Positions 6,165-13,352 of a DNA stretch of 21,293 nt are shown piece by piece. Origin of the DNA: Solirubrobacterales bacterium (GTDB lineage Bacteria; Actinomycetota; Thermoleophilia; Solirubrobacterales; 70-9). The stretch lies in the NCBI GenBank assembly GCA_030152805.1, contig JASLIG010000052.1, positions 1 to 21,293 of the forward strand, written 5' to 3'. Position numbers and translations under genes: made by a program. Within the stretch, counting starts at the first letter, position 1, and each line of letters begins with the position of its first letter. Under the pieces are notes generated by a model that made no database searches, was not told the DNA's origin, and saw only the letters and a list, made by a program, of their open reading frames with translations.

Positions 6165-7525
6165 GGCTTGCCTCCGATCTTGGCCAGTTCGGCCAGCTGG
6201 TCGATCTCCGCTTGCTGGTTCACGTCGATGGCCTCCTGGTCTCCGATCACCCACACGTGGTTGTAGAAAGCGCGGGTGGGATCGGTGGTGTAGCCCGGCT
6301 TGATGTCGAGGAAGTATTCGCGCAGCGGTCCGGGCAGCGTATCCGCGTCGTCGCTGAGCAGCAGCGGGCCCCAGGTGCCGGAGGCAGAGAGGGGAGCGGC
6401 GATCGCCGCGTAGATCGGGGAGTCGCTGCGGGTGACGACGAAGCCATGCCCGGGGTCGTTGACGTTCCAACCGAAATCGCCGCTTGCGTAGCGCGCCAGC
6501 GCGATCGCGTTTTCGACCGCGTTCTCGCCGGAGACGCGCCGCACCCGGTTGCCAATCTTGGCGACTTCGCGCACGACGCCGGAGGAGATCGCCGAGGAGG
6601 GCCCGAGTACGTACACGGGCGCTTTGCGGTTTTCCTTCAGCGCTTTCGCGGTCGCCGCGGGCAGTCTCTCGGCGGCGCTGAAGAGGACCGGATCTCCCGA
6701 ACGCGCCGCCCAGGCGGCTGCCGGCATCGCGAATTCAGGGTCGGCTTCGGGGGCGAGCACGATGTGGCGCGGCGCCGTGCCGAACAGCTCGTCGCGCAGG
6801 TTGGCGATCGCGACGGCAAGCGCGGCCGGATTCGGCGCTCCGATCCTGGTGGCTTTCAGGTCATCGGGGGTCGCCGCGGAGCCGACGACGAAGACCTGGG
6901 CGTTCGCGCTGGCTTTGTTGCCCTGCGGTCCCAGCGCCTCCAAGGCCTGCGAGGTCGGATCGGGAAGATCGCCGCCGGCGGAGACCAGCAGCGGGGCGCG
7001 GATCGGGTCGGCCATCAGCACGGCGGCGGCGATCGCCCCCTGCCACTCGTCTTCGTCGACGAGCGTGACCGCCGCCGGCCGCTGCGCGGCTTTGGTGGAC
7101 GGGAAGACGGCGAGCGCGACTCCGGCCGCCGTGGTCGCGGCGTCGGCGCCGCCGACGCGCGTCGTGTTGTTGGTCGCGAAGGAGGGATAGCCGAGTTCTT
7201 CGGCCGCCTCGGCGGCCGGCGTCTGCTCTTCCTCGGCAGCCGGCTGCGCTGGCGCTTCGGCGGGTGCCGGCTTTTCAGCTTCTTGTTCGTTCGAGCCACC
7301 GCCCCCGAGCACCGCCGCGACCAGGAAGACGATCGCGACCAGCACCAGCCCGCCGATCGCCTTCAATGCTACGGGCACAGGTTTGCGCCGGCGCTTTGTC
7401 TCCGGCGTTGCCGTCTGCTTCGCATCCGGCGTCCCTGCGGGCTCGGTTTTCTCCCGCCCGTCGGGTTTCTGCGGCGCCGGATCGGGCGCAGGCATATCGG
7501 CGTTGATGGGGCGCTTTCCAGCCAC
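6161..7525 (-). CDS. Membrane-anchored protein with cell wall-binding repeats (CWB2-like)
   Basis: A 454-residue protein. It has a basic, Pro-rich cytoplasmic N-terminus (1-51), one transmembrane helix (about 52-74, ending A-A-V-L-G-G-G-G), an Ala/Pro/Glu linker (about 78-112) and an extracellular region from about 113. That region has the cell wall-binding repeat 2 signature three times. Examples are T-R-V-G-G-A-D-A-A-T-T-A-A-G-V-A-L near residue 122, V-Y-V-L-G-P-S-S-A-I-S then R-R-V-S-G-E-N-A-V-E-N-A-I-A in the third quarter, and V-W-V-I-G-D-Q-E-A-I-D at the end. CWB2 repeats bind wall polymers in Gram-positives. The GTG start is at 7525, with TAGCTT 7 nt upstream. It is the first gene of the operon and overlaps the 83-aa gene by GTGA. 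Confidence 0.82.
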   Translation of the reverse strand: MAGKRPINADMPAPDPAPQKPDGREKTEPAGTPDAKQTATPETKRRRKPVPVALKAIGGLVLVAIVFLVAAVLGGGGSNEQEAEKPAPAEAPAQPAAEEEQTPAAEAAEELGYPSFATNNTTRVGGADAATTAAGVALAVFPSTKAAQRPAAVTLVDEDEWQGAIAAAVLMADPIRAPLLVSAGGDLPDPTSQALEALGPQGNKASANAQVFVVGSAATPDDLKATRIGAPNPAALAVAIANLRDELFGTAPRHIVLAPEADPEFAMPAAAWAARSGDPVLFSAAERLPAATAKALKENRKAPVYVLGPSSAISSGVVREVAKIGNRVRRVSGENAVENAIALARYASGDFGWNVNDPGHGFVVTRSDSPIYAAIAAPLSASGTWGPLLLSDDADTLPGPLREYFLDIKPGYTTDPTRAFYNHVWVIGDQEAIDVNQQAEIDQLAELAKIGGKP

Positions 7526-7532
7526 GGCGGGA

Positions 7533-7538
7533 AAGCTA
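7533..7538 (-). promoter_or_regulatory. -10 element (TAGCTT) of the CWB2 operon, leaderless
   Basis: On the minus strand TAGCTT fits TANNNT and is followed by 7 nt and the GTG at 7525. There is no Shine-Dalgarno sequence in those 7 nt. Confidence 0.45.
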
Positions 7539-7566
7539 CAGGCGTGGCGATGGCTGGCTGGTTAGC

Positions 7567-7572
7567 TAATCT
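7567..7572 (+). promoter_or_regulatory. Possible -10 element (TAATCT) of the third acyl-CoA dehydrogenase gene
   Basis: TAATCT fits TANNNT. A transcript from it would start near 7579, the first base of the 28-bp palindrome, so a protein bound there would block initiation. No good -35 is visible. Confidence 0.35.
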
Positions 7573-7578
7573 TTGGGG

Positions 7579-7606
7579 GACTGGTTGACTGACCAGTCAA
7601 TCAGTC
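7579..7606. promoter_or_regulatory. 28-bp imperfect palindrome, probable TetR-type operator
   Basis: The core is TTGACTGACCAGTCAA (7585-7600): TTGACT and AGTCAA around a 4-bp centre. It extends outward as GACTGG on the left and TCAGTC on the right, giving 12 of 14 complementary pairs about the centre between 7592 and 7593. It lies in the 99-bp gap between divergent genes, just before the ribosome binding site of the acyl-CoA dehydrogenase gene. Fatty-acid-degradation genes are often under TetR-family control, so this is a plausible operator, but the regulator is not in the window. Confidence 0.65.
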
Positions 7607-7624
7607 CCACCAGGAGAGGATCGA

Positions 7625-8899
7625 ATGGACTTCGCACTTACCGACGAGCAGCAGGAGTACAAGGAGCGCTGCCGCACCTTCGCCCGCGAGGTGATCAGGC
7701 CGGCCGCCCGCAAGCACGACGAAGAGGAGAGCACTCCCTGGGAGGTGATCAAGGAGGCGCGCGCTCAGGGCTTCGGCGGCCTCGAGAGCATCCAGCGCTC
7801 GGCCGCCGACGAGCAGGGCCAGATGCAGGTGATCTCGGCCGAGGAGTTCCACTGGGGTTGCGCTGGCACCGCTCTGGCGATCTCGGGCTCCGGCCTCGCT
7901 GCGGCGGGCATCGCCTCCTCGGGCACGCCGGAGCAGATCGCCCAGTGGGTGCCCGAGTGCTTCGGCAGCGGCGAGGAGATCAAGCTCGGCGCCTATGCGG
8001 TCACCGAGCCGCAGGCCGGCTCTGACGTCAAGAGCCTGAAGACGACCGCCAAGCGCGACGGCGACGAGTGGGTCCTCAACGGCACCAAGGTCTTCATCAC
8101 CAACGGCGGCATCGCCGACGTCCACGTCGTCGTCGCCACCGTCGACCCGGCCCTCGGCACCCGCGGCCAGGCCTCCTTCGTCGTCGGCAAGGGCACGCCA
8201 GGGCTGACCCAGGGCAAGAAGGAGTCCAAGCTCGGCATCCGCGCCTCGCACACCGCCGAGATCGTGCTCGAGGACTGCCGCATCCCGGTTGAGAACCTGC
8301 TCGGCGGCGAGGAGAAGCTCGAGCGCAAGCTGCAGCGCGGCCGCGAAGGCAAGAAGTCCCGCGGCGCCGACGCGTTGGCTACGTTCGAGATGACCCGGCC
8401 GCTGGTCGGTGCCTCGGCGCTCGGCATCGCCCAAGCGTCTTACGAGTGGACCCTCGAATATCTCGACGGTCAGACCGAGGACGGCAAACCGGTTCTGGGG
8501 GAGCAGCGGATCCAGCAGACGCTGGCCGACGTCGCCACCGAGATCGAGGCGGCGCGGCTGCTCGTGCAGCGCGCTGCCTGGATGGGCCGCAACGGCATCC
8601 CGATGCGCGGCGGCCAGGGCTCGATGTCGAAGCTCAAGGCCGGCGACGTGACGATGTGGGCGACGACGACGCTGATGGACCTGGTCGGTCCTTACGCGTG
8701 GAACAGGGAGTGCCCGCTCGAGAAGTGGTTCCGCGACGCCAAGATCTACCAGCTGTTCGAGGGCACGGCGGAGATCCAGCGCATGGTCATCTCGCGCATG
8801 CAGGCTCGCGAGTACGCCGAGCGGCTTGGCTACGCCGCCGAAGTGGCCGAGGCGGCGATGGCGGAGAAGCCGGCGGACAAGGAGCCCGTAGCGGCCTAG
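7625..8899 (+). CDS. Acyl-CoA dehydrogenase (short-chain/butyryl-type)
   Basis: A 424-residue acyl-CoA dehydrogenase with all domains. The N-terminal helices start MDFALTDEQQEYKERCRTFA. The FAD/substrate motif is A-V-T-E-P-Q-A-G-S-D (around Glu128) with N-G-T-K-V-F-I-T-N-G-G. The catalytic base is Glu379 in Q-L-F-E-G-T-A-E-I-Q-R. It is more like ordinary homotetrameric enzymes than the pair at 713-3023. It is slightly longer than most because of a charged insert, RKLQRGREGKKSRGA, near residues 236-250. A strong AGGAGAGG ends about 5 nt before the ATG. It is a single gene, opposite in direction to the CWB2 operon, followed by the inverted repeat at 8903-9016. The chain-length preference cannot be read from sequence. 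Confidence 0.93.
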   Translation: MDFALTDEQQEYKERCRTFAREVIRPAARKHDEEESTPWEVIKEARAQGFGGLESIQRSAADEQGQMQVISAEEFHWGCAGTALAISGSGLAAAGIASSGTPEQIAQWVPECFGSGEEIKLGAYAVTEPQAGSDVKSLKTTAKRDGDEWVLNGTKVFITNGGIADVHVVVATVDPALGTRGQASFVVGKGTPGLTQGKKESKLGIRASHTAEIVLEDCRIPVENLLGGEEKLERKLQRGREGKKSRGADALATFEMTRPLVGASALGIAQASYEWTLEYLDGQTEDGKPVLGEQRIQQTLADVATEIEAARLLVQRAAWMGRNGIPMRGGQGSMSKLKAGDVTMWATTTLMDLVGPYAWNRECPLEKWFRDAKIYQLFEGTAEIQRMVISRMQAREYAERLGYAAEVAEAAMAEKPADKEPVAA

Positions 8900-8902
8900 T
8901 AA

Positions 8903-9016
8903 GGACCTATCCCGGTAGGGGTTTCACTTAACTTTTTCGGTGGAGCGTGGTTGGGCTGTCGCCCCGAGGCGCCTGACGAAAAAGTACAAGACGTTCCACC
9001 CCTACCGGATAGGTCC
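8903..9016. repeat. 114-bp nested inverted repeat (MITE-like or paired regulatory sites)
   Basis: The outer arms are GGACCTATCCCGGTAGGGGT (8903-8922) and ACCCCTACCGGATAGGTCC (8998-9016), complementary apart from one extra C. The inner arms ACTTTTTCG (8931-8939) and CGAAAAAGT (8977-8985) pair perfectly. The core holds GGGC-TGTC-GCCC and GGCGCC. Each outer arm is itself a near-palindrome (CCTA...TAGG). It starts 3 nt after the dehydrogenase stop and ends 12 nt before the transporter start. Folding as RNA, a small non-autonomous element and two regulator sites are all possible. Confidence 0.7.
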
Positions 9017-9022
9017 TAAGCT
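9017..9022 (+). promoter_or_regulatory. -10 element (TAAGCT) of the cation efflux gene, leaderless
   Basis: TAAGCT fits TANNNT and ends 6 nt before the GTG at 9029. The right arm of the inverted repeat occupies the spacer just upstream, and TTCCAC at 8994-8999 would be a poor -35 with 17-bp spacing. Confidence 0.4.
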
Positions 9023-9028
9023 CGGAGC

Positions 9029-9973
9029 GTGCACTCTCACTCGCACGCGCAAGAGCTGGATGCCCGGCGCGGCGACAGTCGGCGGCGGATGTGGATTGCT
9101 TTGGGGGTCAATGGTGGGATGTTCCTCGCCGAGGCAGTGGGTGGGGTTCTCACCGGCTCGCTCGCGGTGCTCGCCGACGCCGGGCATCTGCTCTCCGACG
9201 TCGGCTCGATCGGGTTGGCGCTGTTCGCTGCATCGCTCGCAGCTCGCCCGGCAGGGGGGCGGATGACCTTTGGCTATCAGCGCTCGGAGATCCTTGCGGC
9301 GCTGGTCAACGGACTGCTGCTCGTGGCCGTTGCGATTGCCATCGCCTACGCGGCGATCGGTCGCCTCGGCAACCCGCCGGCGATCGAGGCCGGTGGCGTG
9401 CTCGGTCTCGGCCTGCTCGGCCTCGCCGGCAATCTCGTCGCCACGCTCGTGCTGGCGCGCGGCGGGCGGGGGGACGTCAACCTCGAGGGCGTGCTGCGAC
9501 ATTCCGCCGCCGACGCCCTCGGCTCGATCGGCGTCGTCCTTGCCGGCGTCGTCGTCCTCGCCGGCGGCTCCTCGGTCGTCGACCCGATCGTCAGCCTGGC
9601 GATCTCGGCGCTGATCCTCGCCTCCTCCTGGCGCCTGATCAAGGAGCCGGTCGACGTGCTGATGGAGGCGGCGCCGGCTGGCGTCGACGTCGACGCCGCC
9701 GGCGCGGCGATCTGCGCCGAGCAGGGGGTCCGCTCGGTTCACGACCTCCACATCTGGACGGTCACCTCCGGTTTCGGCGCGCTGGCGGCTCACGTCGTCG
9801 TCGCATCGGACTGCGATCGCGATCTCGTCAGGGCCAGGATCGAGCGCCTCCTGCGCGATCACTTCGGCATCGATCACACCACCCTGCAGATGGAGGAGCA
9901 GGCGCCCGAGGGCCTGCTCCACGTCGAGAACGCTCCGCCGCAGCCCCGCTCGCAAGCCCACTTGCAGGACTAA
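9029..9973 (+). CDS. Cation diffusion facilitator (CzcD-type, zinc/divalent metal exporter)
   Basis: A 314-residue CDF transporter exporting Zn2+ or related divalent cations in exchange for protons. The N-terminus is His-rich (MHSHSHAQ). Six transmembrane segments are visible between about residues 22 and 205. The two intramembrane metal sites are present as H-x-x-x-D in helix 2 (A-G-H53-L-L-S-D57) and helix 5 (H158-S-A-A-D162), the form typical of zinc-preferring members. The C-terminal cytoplasmic dimerisation domain (about 215-295) includes V-H-D-L-H-I-W-T-V-T-S-G and H-T-T-L-Q-M-E. The GTG at 9029 fits family length and has a -10 six nt upstream. The start abuts the nested inverted repeat, which may link expression to metal. 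The stop lies in the loop of a hairpin. Confidence 0.92.
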   Translation: MHSHSHAQELDARRGDSRRRMWIALGVNGGMFLAEAVGGVLTGSLAVLADAGHLLSDVGSIGLALFAASLAARPAGGRMTFGYQRSEILAALVNGLLLVAVAIAIAYAAIGRLGNPPAIEAGGVLGLGLLGLAGNLVATLVLARGGRGDVNLEGVLRHSAADALGSIGVVLAGVVVLAGGSSVVDPIVSLAISALILASSWRLIKEPVDVLMEAAPAGVDVDAAGAAICAEQGVRSVHDLHIWTVTSGFGALAAHVVVASDCDRDLVRARIERLLRDHFGIDHTTLQMEEQAPEGLLHVENAPPQPRSQAHLQD

Positions 9974-9987
9974 TTCCCTGCAAGTGG
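9958..9987. terminator. 11-bp perfect hairpin with the CDF stop codon in its loop
   Basis: CCACTTGCAGG (9958-9968) pairs with CCTGCAAGTGG (9977-9987) around an 8-nt loop that contains the TAA stop (9971-9973). It lies between two co-directional genes with 45 nt between them. A U-run is missing, so factor-independent termination is unsure. Confidence 0.55.
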
Positions 9988-10004
9988 CGATATCTGGACT
10001 TGGC

Positions 10005-10010
10005 TAGCCT
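10005..10010 (+). promoter_or_regulatory. -10 element (TAGCCT) of the M23 peptidase gene
   Basis: TAGCCT fits TANNNT and ends 8 nt before the ATG at 10019, indicating a leaderless transcript that starts just past the hairpin. Confidence 0.4.
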
Positions 10011-10018
10011 CGCCGGCG

Positions 10019-11203
10019 ATGCTCAAGTCCCGCCTTGCCCTGGCGGCGCTCCTCGCCGCCGCGGCGGCGCTGGTCGTGCTGCTTGCAGCCACCGCCGCGC
10101 CCGCCGAAGACCTCGAATCGAAGCTCGACGCCAAGGAAGCCAAGCTTTCCAAGGCGCGCGAACGCAGCGGTGTGCTGACGACGACGATCTCCCACTACGG
10201 CGATCGCATCGGCAGGCTCACCGGCGAGGTGGCCGAGCTGCGCGGCCAGGAGGCGGCCGTGAAGGTGCGCCTCGACGCGAAGCAGGCGGAACTCGACCGC
10301 GCTGAAGCACAGCTGGACGTCGCCAAGCAGCGCCTGGCCAGGATGCGGGCGCACCTGAGGCGCGCGCTGGCCACCCTGCGCGACCGGCTGGTCGCGATCT
10401 ACGAGACGGGCACGCCCGACGTGCTCAGCATGATCGTCGGCGCCAACGGATACGACGACCTGATCGATCGCACCGAATACCTCAACAGCATCCGCGGCAA
10501 CGACGAAGCGATCGTCGGCCGAGTGCGGGAACTGCGCGATCGGATCCAGCGCACCGTGACCCGCCTGCGCACCGCCAAGAATCGCATCGAGGCGGCCCGC
10601 GATGCGATTGCCGCCGAAGAGCAGGCGCTGGCGAGCGCCCGCGCCGCCGTCGAGGCTCGTCAGGCCGACCTGGTTGCCGTCCGCGGCGAACGCGTCGCGG
10701 CCCTGAAGAAGATCGAGCAGACCGAAGAAGACCTCGACGGCGACGTCGCCGCGATCCAGGCGGAACTCGCCGCGCAGCTCGGCGAAACGGCATCCGCGCC
10801 GCTGCCGGCTGGGCCGATCCGTTACGGCTCGGGTCAGTTCATTTGGCCGGTGGATGGGCCGGTCGTGTCGGGATTCGGCATGCGCTGGGGGCGGATGCAC
10901 GAGGGAATCGACATCGCCGTGCCGGCCGGGACCCCGATCCGCGCCGCCGCCGACGGGGCGGTGGTCCTGGTCCAGTCCGAAGCGGAAAGCGGTGGCTACG
11001 GGAACTTCACCTGCCTCGACCACGGCGGCGGCCTGCAGACCTGTTATGCCCACCAGTCCTCGATCGCGGTCGGCCCGGGGCAGAGCGTCTCCCAGGGCGA
11101 CGTGATCGGCTACGTCGGCTGCACCGGTCATTGCTTCGGCGATCACCTCCACTTCGAGGTGCGCGTCGGCGGCGTGCCGACCGATCCGCTCGGCTACCTG
11201 TAG
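10019..11203 (+). CDS. Secreted coiled-coil M23 (LytM) peptidase
   Basis: A 394-residue exported protein. The signal peptide is at about 1-29 (AALLAAAAALVVLLAATAAP, then A-E-D). Two long heptad-rich coiled-coil stretches run from about 30 to 255, separated near 125-160 by L-V-A-I-Y-E-T-G. The C-terminal LytM domain is at about 278-394. The zinc ligands of the M23 family are present: H294-E-G-I-D298 and G-D-H376-L-H378-F-E-V, so the enzyme should be active on peptidoglycan cross-bridges. This coiled-coil-plus-LytM layout resembles NlpC/EnvC/RipA-like division and wall-remodelling hydrolases or their activators, where the coiled coil restrains the enzyme. Neighbours give little more. Four cysteines in the peptidase domain (F-T-C, Q-T-C, C-T-G-H-C) may form disulfides. 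Confidence 0.92.
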   Translation: MLKSRLALAALLAAAAALVVLLAATAAPAEDLESKLDAKEAKLSKARERSGVLTTTISHYGDRIGRLTGEVAELRGQEAAVKVRLDAKQAELDRAEAQLDVAKQRLARMRAHLRRALATLRDRLVAIYETGTPDVLSMIVGANGYDDLIDRTEYLNSIRGNDEAIVGRVRELRDRIQRTVTRLRTAKNRIEAARDAIAAEEQALASARAAVEARQADLVAVRGERVAALKKIEQTEEDLDGDVAAIQAELAAQLGETASAPLPAGPIRYGSGQFIWPVDGPVVSGFGMRWGRMHEGIDIAVPAGTPIRAAADGAVVLVQSEAESGGYGNFTCLDHGGGLQTCYAHQSSIAVGPGQSVSQGDVIGYVGCTGHCFGDHLHFEVRVGGVPTDPLGYL

Positions 11204-11315
11204 CGCCGGGCGGCTCAGCCATCTGCCTACCCAGAACTCTCTAGGTAATTCAACTATTGGGTATGCCGGTGGCGTTGCCGCCTGCGACCCTGGGTACGTA
11301 GCACGAGAGGCGCCG

Positions 11316-12011
11316 ATGATTCGCCAAGCGCACACCTACCTCGCGGGAGCGGTGTCCGGCACCGCCTTGGTCGCTGCCGCCATCGTCGCGTTCGTGCTGC
11401 TCGTCTCGCTGCAGGCGGTCAGGGACTGGCCGCTCGCCGGGATCAACTTCGGCGGCGACAGCTCCGTCAGCCCGGCCGAGCCAGCCGGTTCGCAGAGCGG
11501 CGCGGCAGCGCCGGGAACGGCTGGCGCCGCCGCCGGTGGAGCCGGAAGAACGGCGGGCGGACGCAACGCCGGTGCGGCCGGCAACGGAACCGCGGCGGGC
11601 CGGAACGGCGCCGTCGGCACCGCGCCCGGGCCCTCCTCGGGCACCCCGGCCGCTGAATCTCCTGGGTCCGCGCCCACGGGCGGCGGCCCGGGGAGCGCTG
11701 GCTCTGGATCCACGGGCTCCTCCAGCGCGAGCTCCGGCGGCGGCTCCGGCAGCGGGTCGGCCCCAATCCCTGGCACCGGCGGCGGTTCTGGCAGCGCCGG
11801 CGGCCAGTCGACCTCGGGCGCGGTCAGCGGCGCGGTCAACAACACGGTCAAAGGGGTGGATGAAGCCACCGGCGGCGCTCTCGGCGAAACGGGGGCAACG
11901 AAAGTCACCGAAGAAGTAGTCAACGGCGTTGCCGGCCCGGAATCGGTGGTCGGCAAAACGGTCGACGAAACCGTGAAAACGGTTGGCGGCCTGCTCGGCG
12001 GCGGCCACTAA
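11316..12011 (+). CDS. Membrane-anchored low-complexity Gly/Ser/Ala-rich protein
   Basis: A 231-residue protein. The N-terminal helix (about residues 8-32, LAGAVSGTALVAAAIVAFVL) is a transmembrane or uncleaved signal anchor. It is followed by an extracellular low-complexity tract of Gly, Ser, Ala, Pro and Thr (about 48-168). A C-terminal part (about 168-231) repeats V-N/K-x-V-x-x-A/T-x-G-x-L-x-G: N-N-T-V-K-G-V-D-E-A-T-G-G-A-L, E-E-V-V-N-G-V-A-G, D-E-T-V-K-T-V-G-G-L-L. It is probably a disordered wall-spanning segment ending in a short amphipathic motif. GAGAGGCG ends about 3 nt before the ATG. The function is unknown. It lies between a wall hydrolase and lysA; the lysA neighbourhood may be positional only. 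Confidence 0.65.
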   Translation: MIRQAHTYLAGAVSGTALVAAAIVAFVLLVSLQAVRDWPLAGINFGGDSSVSPAEPAGSQSGAAAPGTAGAAAGGAGRTAGGRNAGAAGNGTAAGRNGAVGTAPGPSSGTPAAESPGSAPTGGGPGSAGSGSTGSSSASSGGGSGSGSAPIPGTGGGSGSAGGQSTSGAVSGAVNNTVKGVDEATGGALGETGATKVTEEVVNGVAGPESVVGKTVDETVKTVGGLLGGGH

Positions 12012-12033
12012 CCGCCGCTCCCTCCCCAACCGT

Positions 12034-12039
12034 CACAAT
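12034..12039 (+). promoter_or_regulatory. Possible -10 element (CACAAT) of the lysA-hom-thrC-thrB operon
   Basis: CACAAT lies 8 nt before the ATG at 12048. It is one base off TACAAT, and the spacing matches the other leaderless starts in this window. Confidence 0.3.
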
Positions 12040-12047
12040 GCCCGCCT

Positions 12048-13352
12048 ATGGCGGAGCTGGAACAAAGCGGTGCCCTCGCCGACCCGATCGCGGGATCGCC
12101 TGTCTATCCATCGGGGAGCCGCGTCAACGAGCGCGGCCGGCTCGAGATCGCCGGCTGCGACGTGGTCGAGCTGGCCGAACGGTTCGGAACCCCCGCCTAC
12201 GCCTACGCCGAGGAGGAGATGCGCGGCCGCGCGCGCGCCTACCGCGAGGCGTTCGAACGCCGCGGCGCCGAGTTCGAAGTCCTCTTTGCCAGCAAGGCGC
12301 TGCCCTGCACCGCGGCGTACCGGCTCTTCGCCGAGGAGGGCCTCTCGGTCGACGTCGCTTCGGGCGGCGAGCTGCACATGGCGCTGCGGGCGGGCTTCGA
12401 TCCGGCTCGCATCCACATGCACGGCAACAACAAGAGCGACGAGGAAATTCTCTTCGCCGCGCGCTCGGGCGTCGGCCACCTGATCCTCGATTCCTTCGAC
12501 GAGATCGAGCGCTGCGAGCGCCTGCTCGAGCGGACCCAAGACGTGCTCGTGCGGGTAACCCCGGGGATCAAGCCCTCGACCCACGACTACGTGCAGACCG
12601 GCCAGCTCGATTCCAAGTTCGGCTTCGGGCTCGGGGACGGGCTCGCCGCGCGGGCGATCGAGCGCGTGCTCGCCTCCGACAAGCTCAGGCTCACCGGCCT
12701 GCACGCCCACATCGGCTCGCAGATCTTCGAGCTCGAGCCCTACGCGCTGGCGATCCGCGCGATCGGCGAGCTGGCCGGCGAGTGGTGCCGGATCGTCAAC
12801 GTCGGCGGCGGGCTCGGCATTGCCTACACCGCCGATGACGAGCCACCCCCGATCGACGCCTACGTCGACGTCAAGGTGCGGGGCGTCGCCGAGGTCTTCG
12901 GCGACGGCGTTCGCATCCTGATCGAGCCCGGCCGCTCGCTGGTCGGCAACGCCGGCATCACCGCCTACCGGGTGGGCACGGTCAAGGAGATCCCGGGCGT
13001 GCGCACCTACGTCGCCGTCGACGGCGGCATGTCGGACAACATGCGACCGATGCTCTATGGATCGCGTTACGAAGCGCTGATCGCCGACCGCGCGGCCGAG
13101 CCGGCCGGGAGCCTGGCGACGATTGCCGGCATGCACTGCGAGTCGGGCGACATCGTCGTCCGCGACACGATGCTCGCGTCCCCCGCCGTCGGCGACGTGC
13201 TGGTGACGCCCGCGACCGGTGCCTACGGGCACGCGATGGCGAGCAACTACAACGGGGTGACGCGACCGCCGCTGATCTTCTGCCGCGACGGCGACGCCCG
13301 CGTCGTCGTGCGCCGGGAGACCTACGAGGACCTGACCTCGCGCGATGTCTGA
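12048..13352 (+). CDS. lysA: Diaminopimelate decarboxylase
   Basis: A 434-residue PLP enzyme of the alanine-racemase-like fold, catalysing meso-diaminopimelate to L-lysine plus CO2, the last step of lysine synthesis. The PLP lysine is Lys83 in L-F-A-S-K-A-L (the family more often has A-x-K-A-N). The later motifs are all here: H219-A-H-I-G-S, E293-P-G-R-S for the phosphate, G-M-H-C364-E-S-G-D with the active-site cysteine contributed across the dimer, and Y393-G-H-A-M. The length is normal. The ATG at 12048 is supported by the domain's start and a nearby -10. It heads an operon with hom, thrC and thrB, and the last 8 nt overlap hom. The order is the usual actinobacterial one except that argS is absent upstream. 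Confidence 0.95.
   Translation: MAELEQSGALADPIAGSPVYPSGSRVNERGRLEIAGCDVVELAERFGTPAYAYAEEEMRGRARAYREAFERRGAEFEVLFASKALPCTAAYRLFAEEGLSVDVASGGELHMALRAGFDPARIHMHGNNKSDEEILFAARSGVGHLILDSFDEIERCERLLERTQDVLVRVTPGIKPSTHDYVQTGQLDSKFGFGLGDGLAARAIERVLASDKLRLTGLHAHIGSQIFELEPYALAIRAIGELAGEWCRIVNVGGGLGIAYTADDEPPPIDAYVDVKVRGVAEVFGDGVRILIEPGRSLVGNAGITAYRVGTVKEIPGVRTYVAVDGGMSDNMRPMLYGSRYEALIADRAAEPAGSLATIAGMHCESGDIVVRDTMLASPAVGDVLVTPATGAYGHAMASNYNGVTRPPLIFCRDGDARVVVRRETYEDLTSRDV

Noticed and set aside
6212..7588. 458-codon plus-strand open frame opposite the CWB2 gene
   Set aside because: The minus-strand protein has a transmembrane helix and family repeats, while this frame has none and shows shadow-like Arg/Gly/Asp composition.
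11228..11263. TACCCA / TGGGTA inverted repeat upstream of the low-complexity gene
   Set aside because: Only 6 bp with a 24-nt gap, so it is expected by chance; not listed as a regulatory site.
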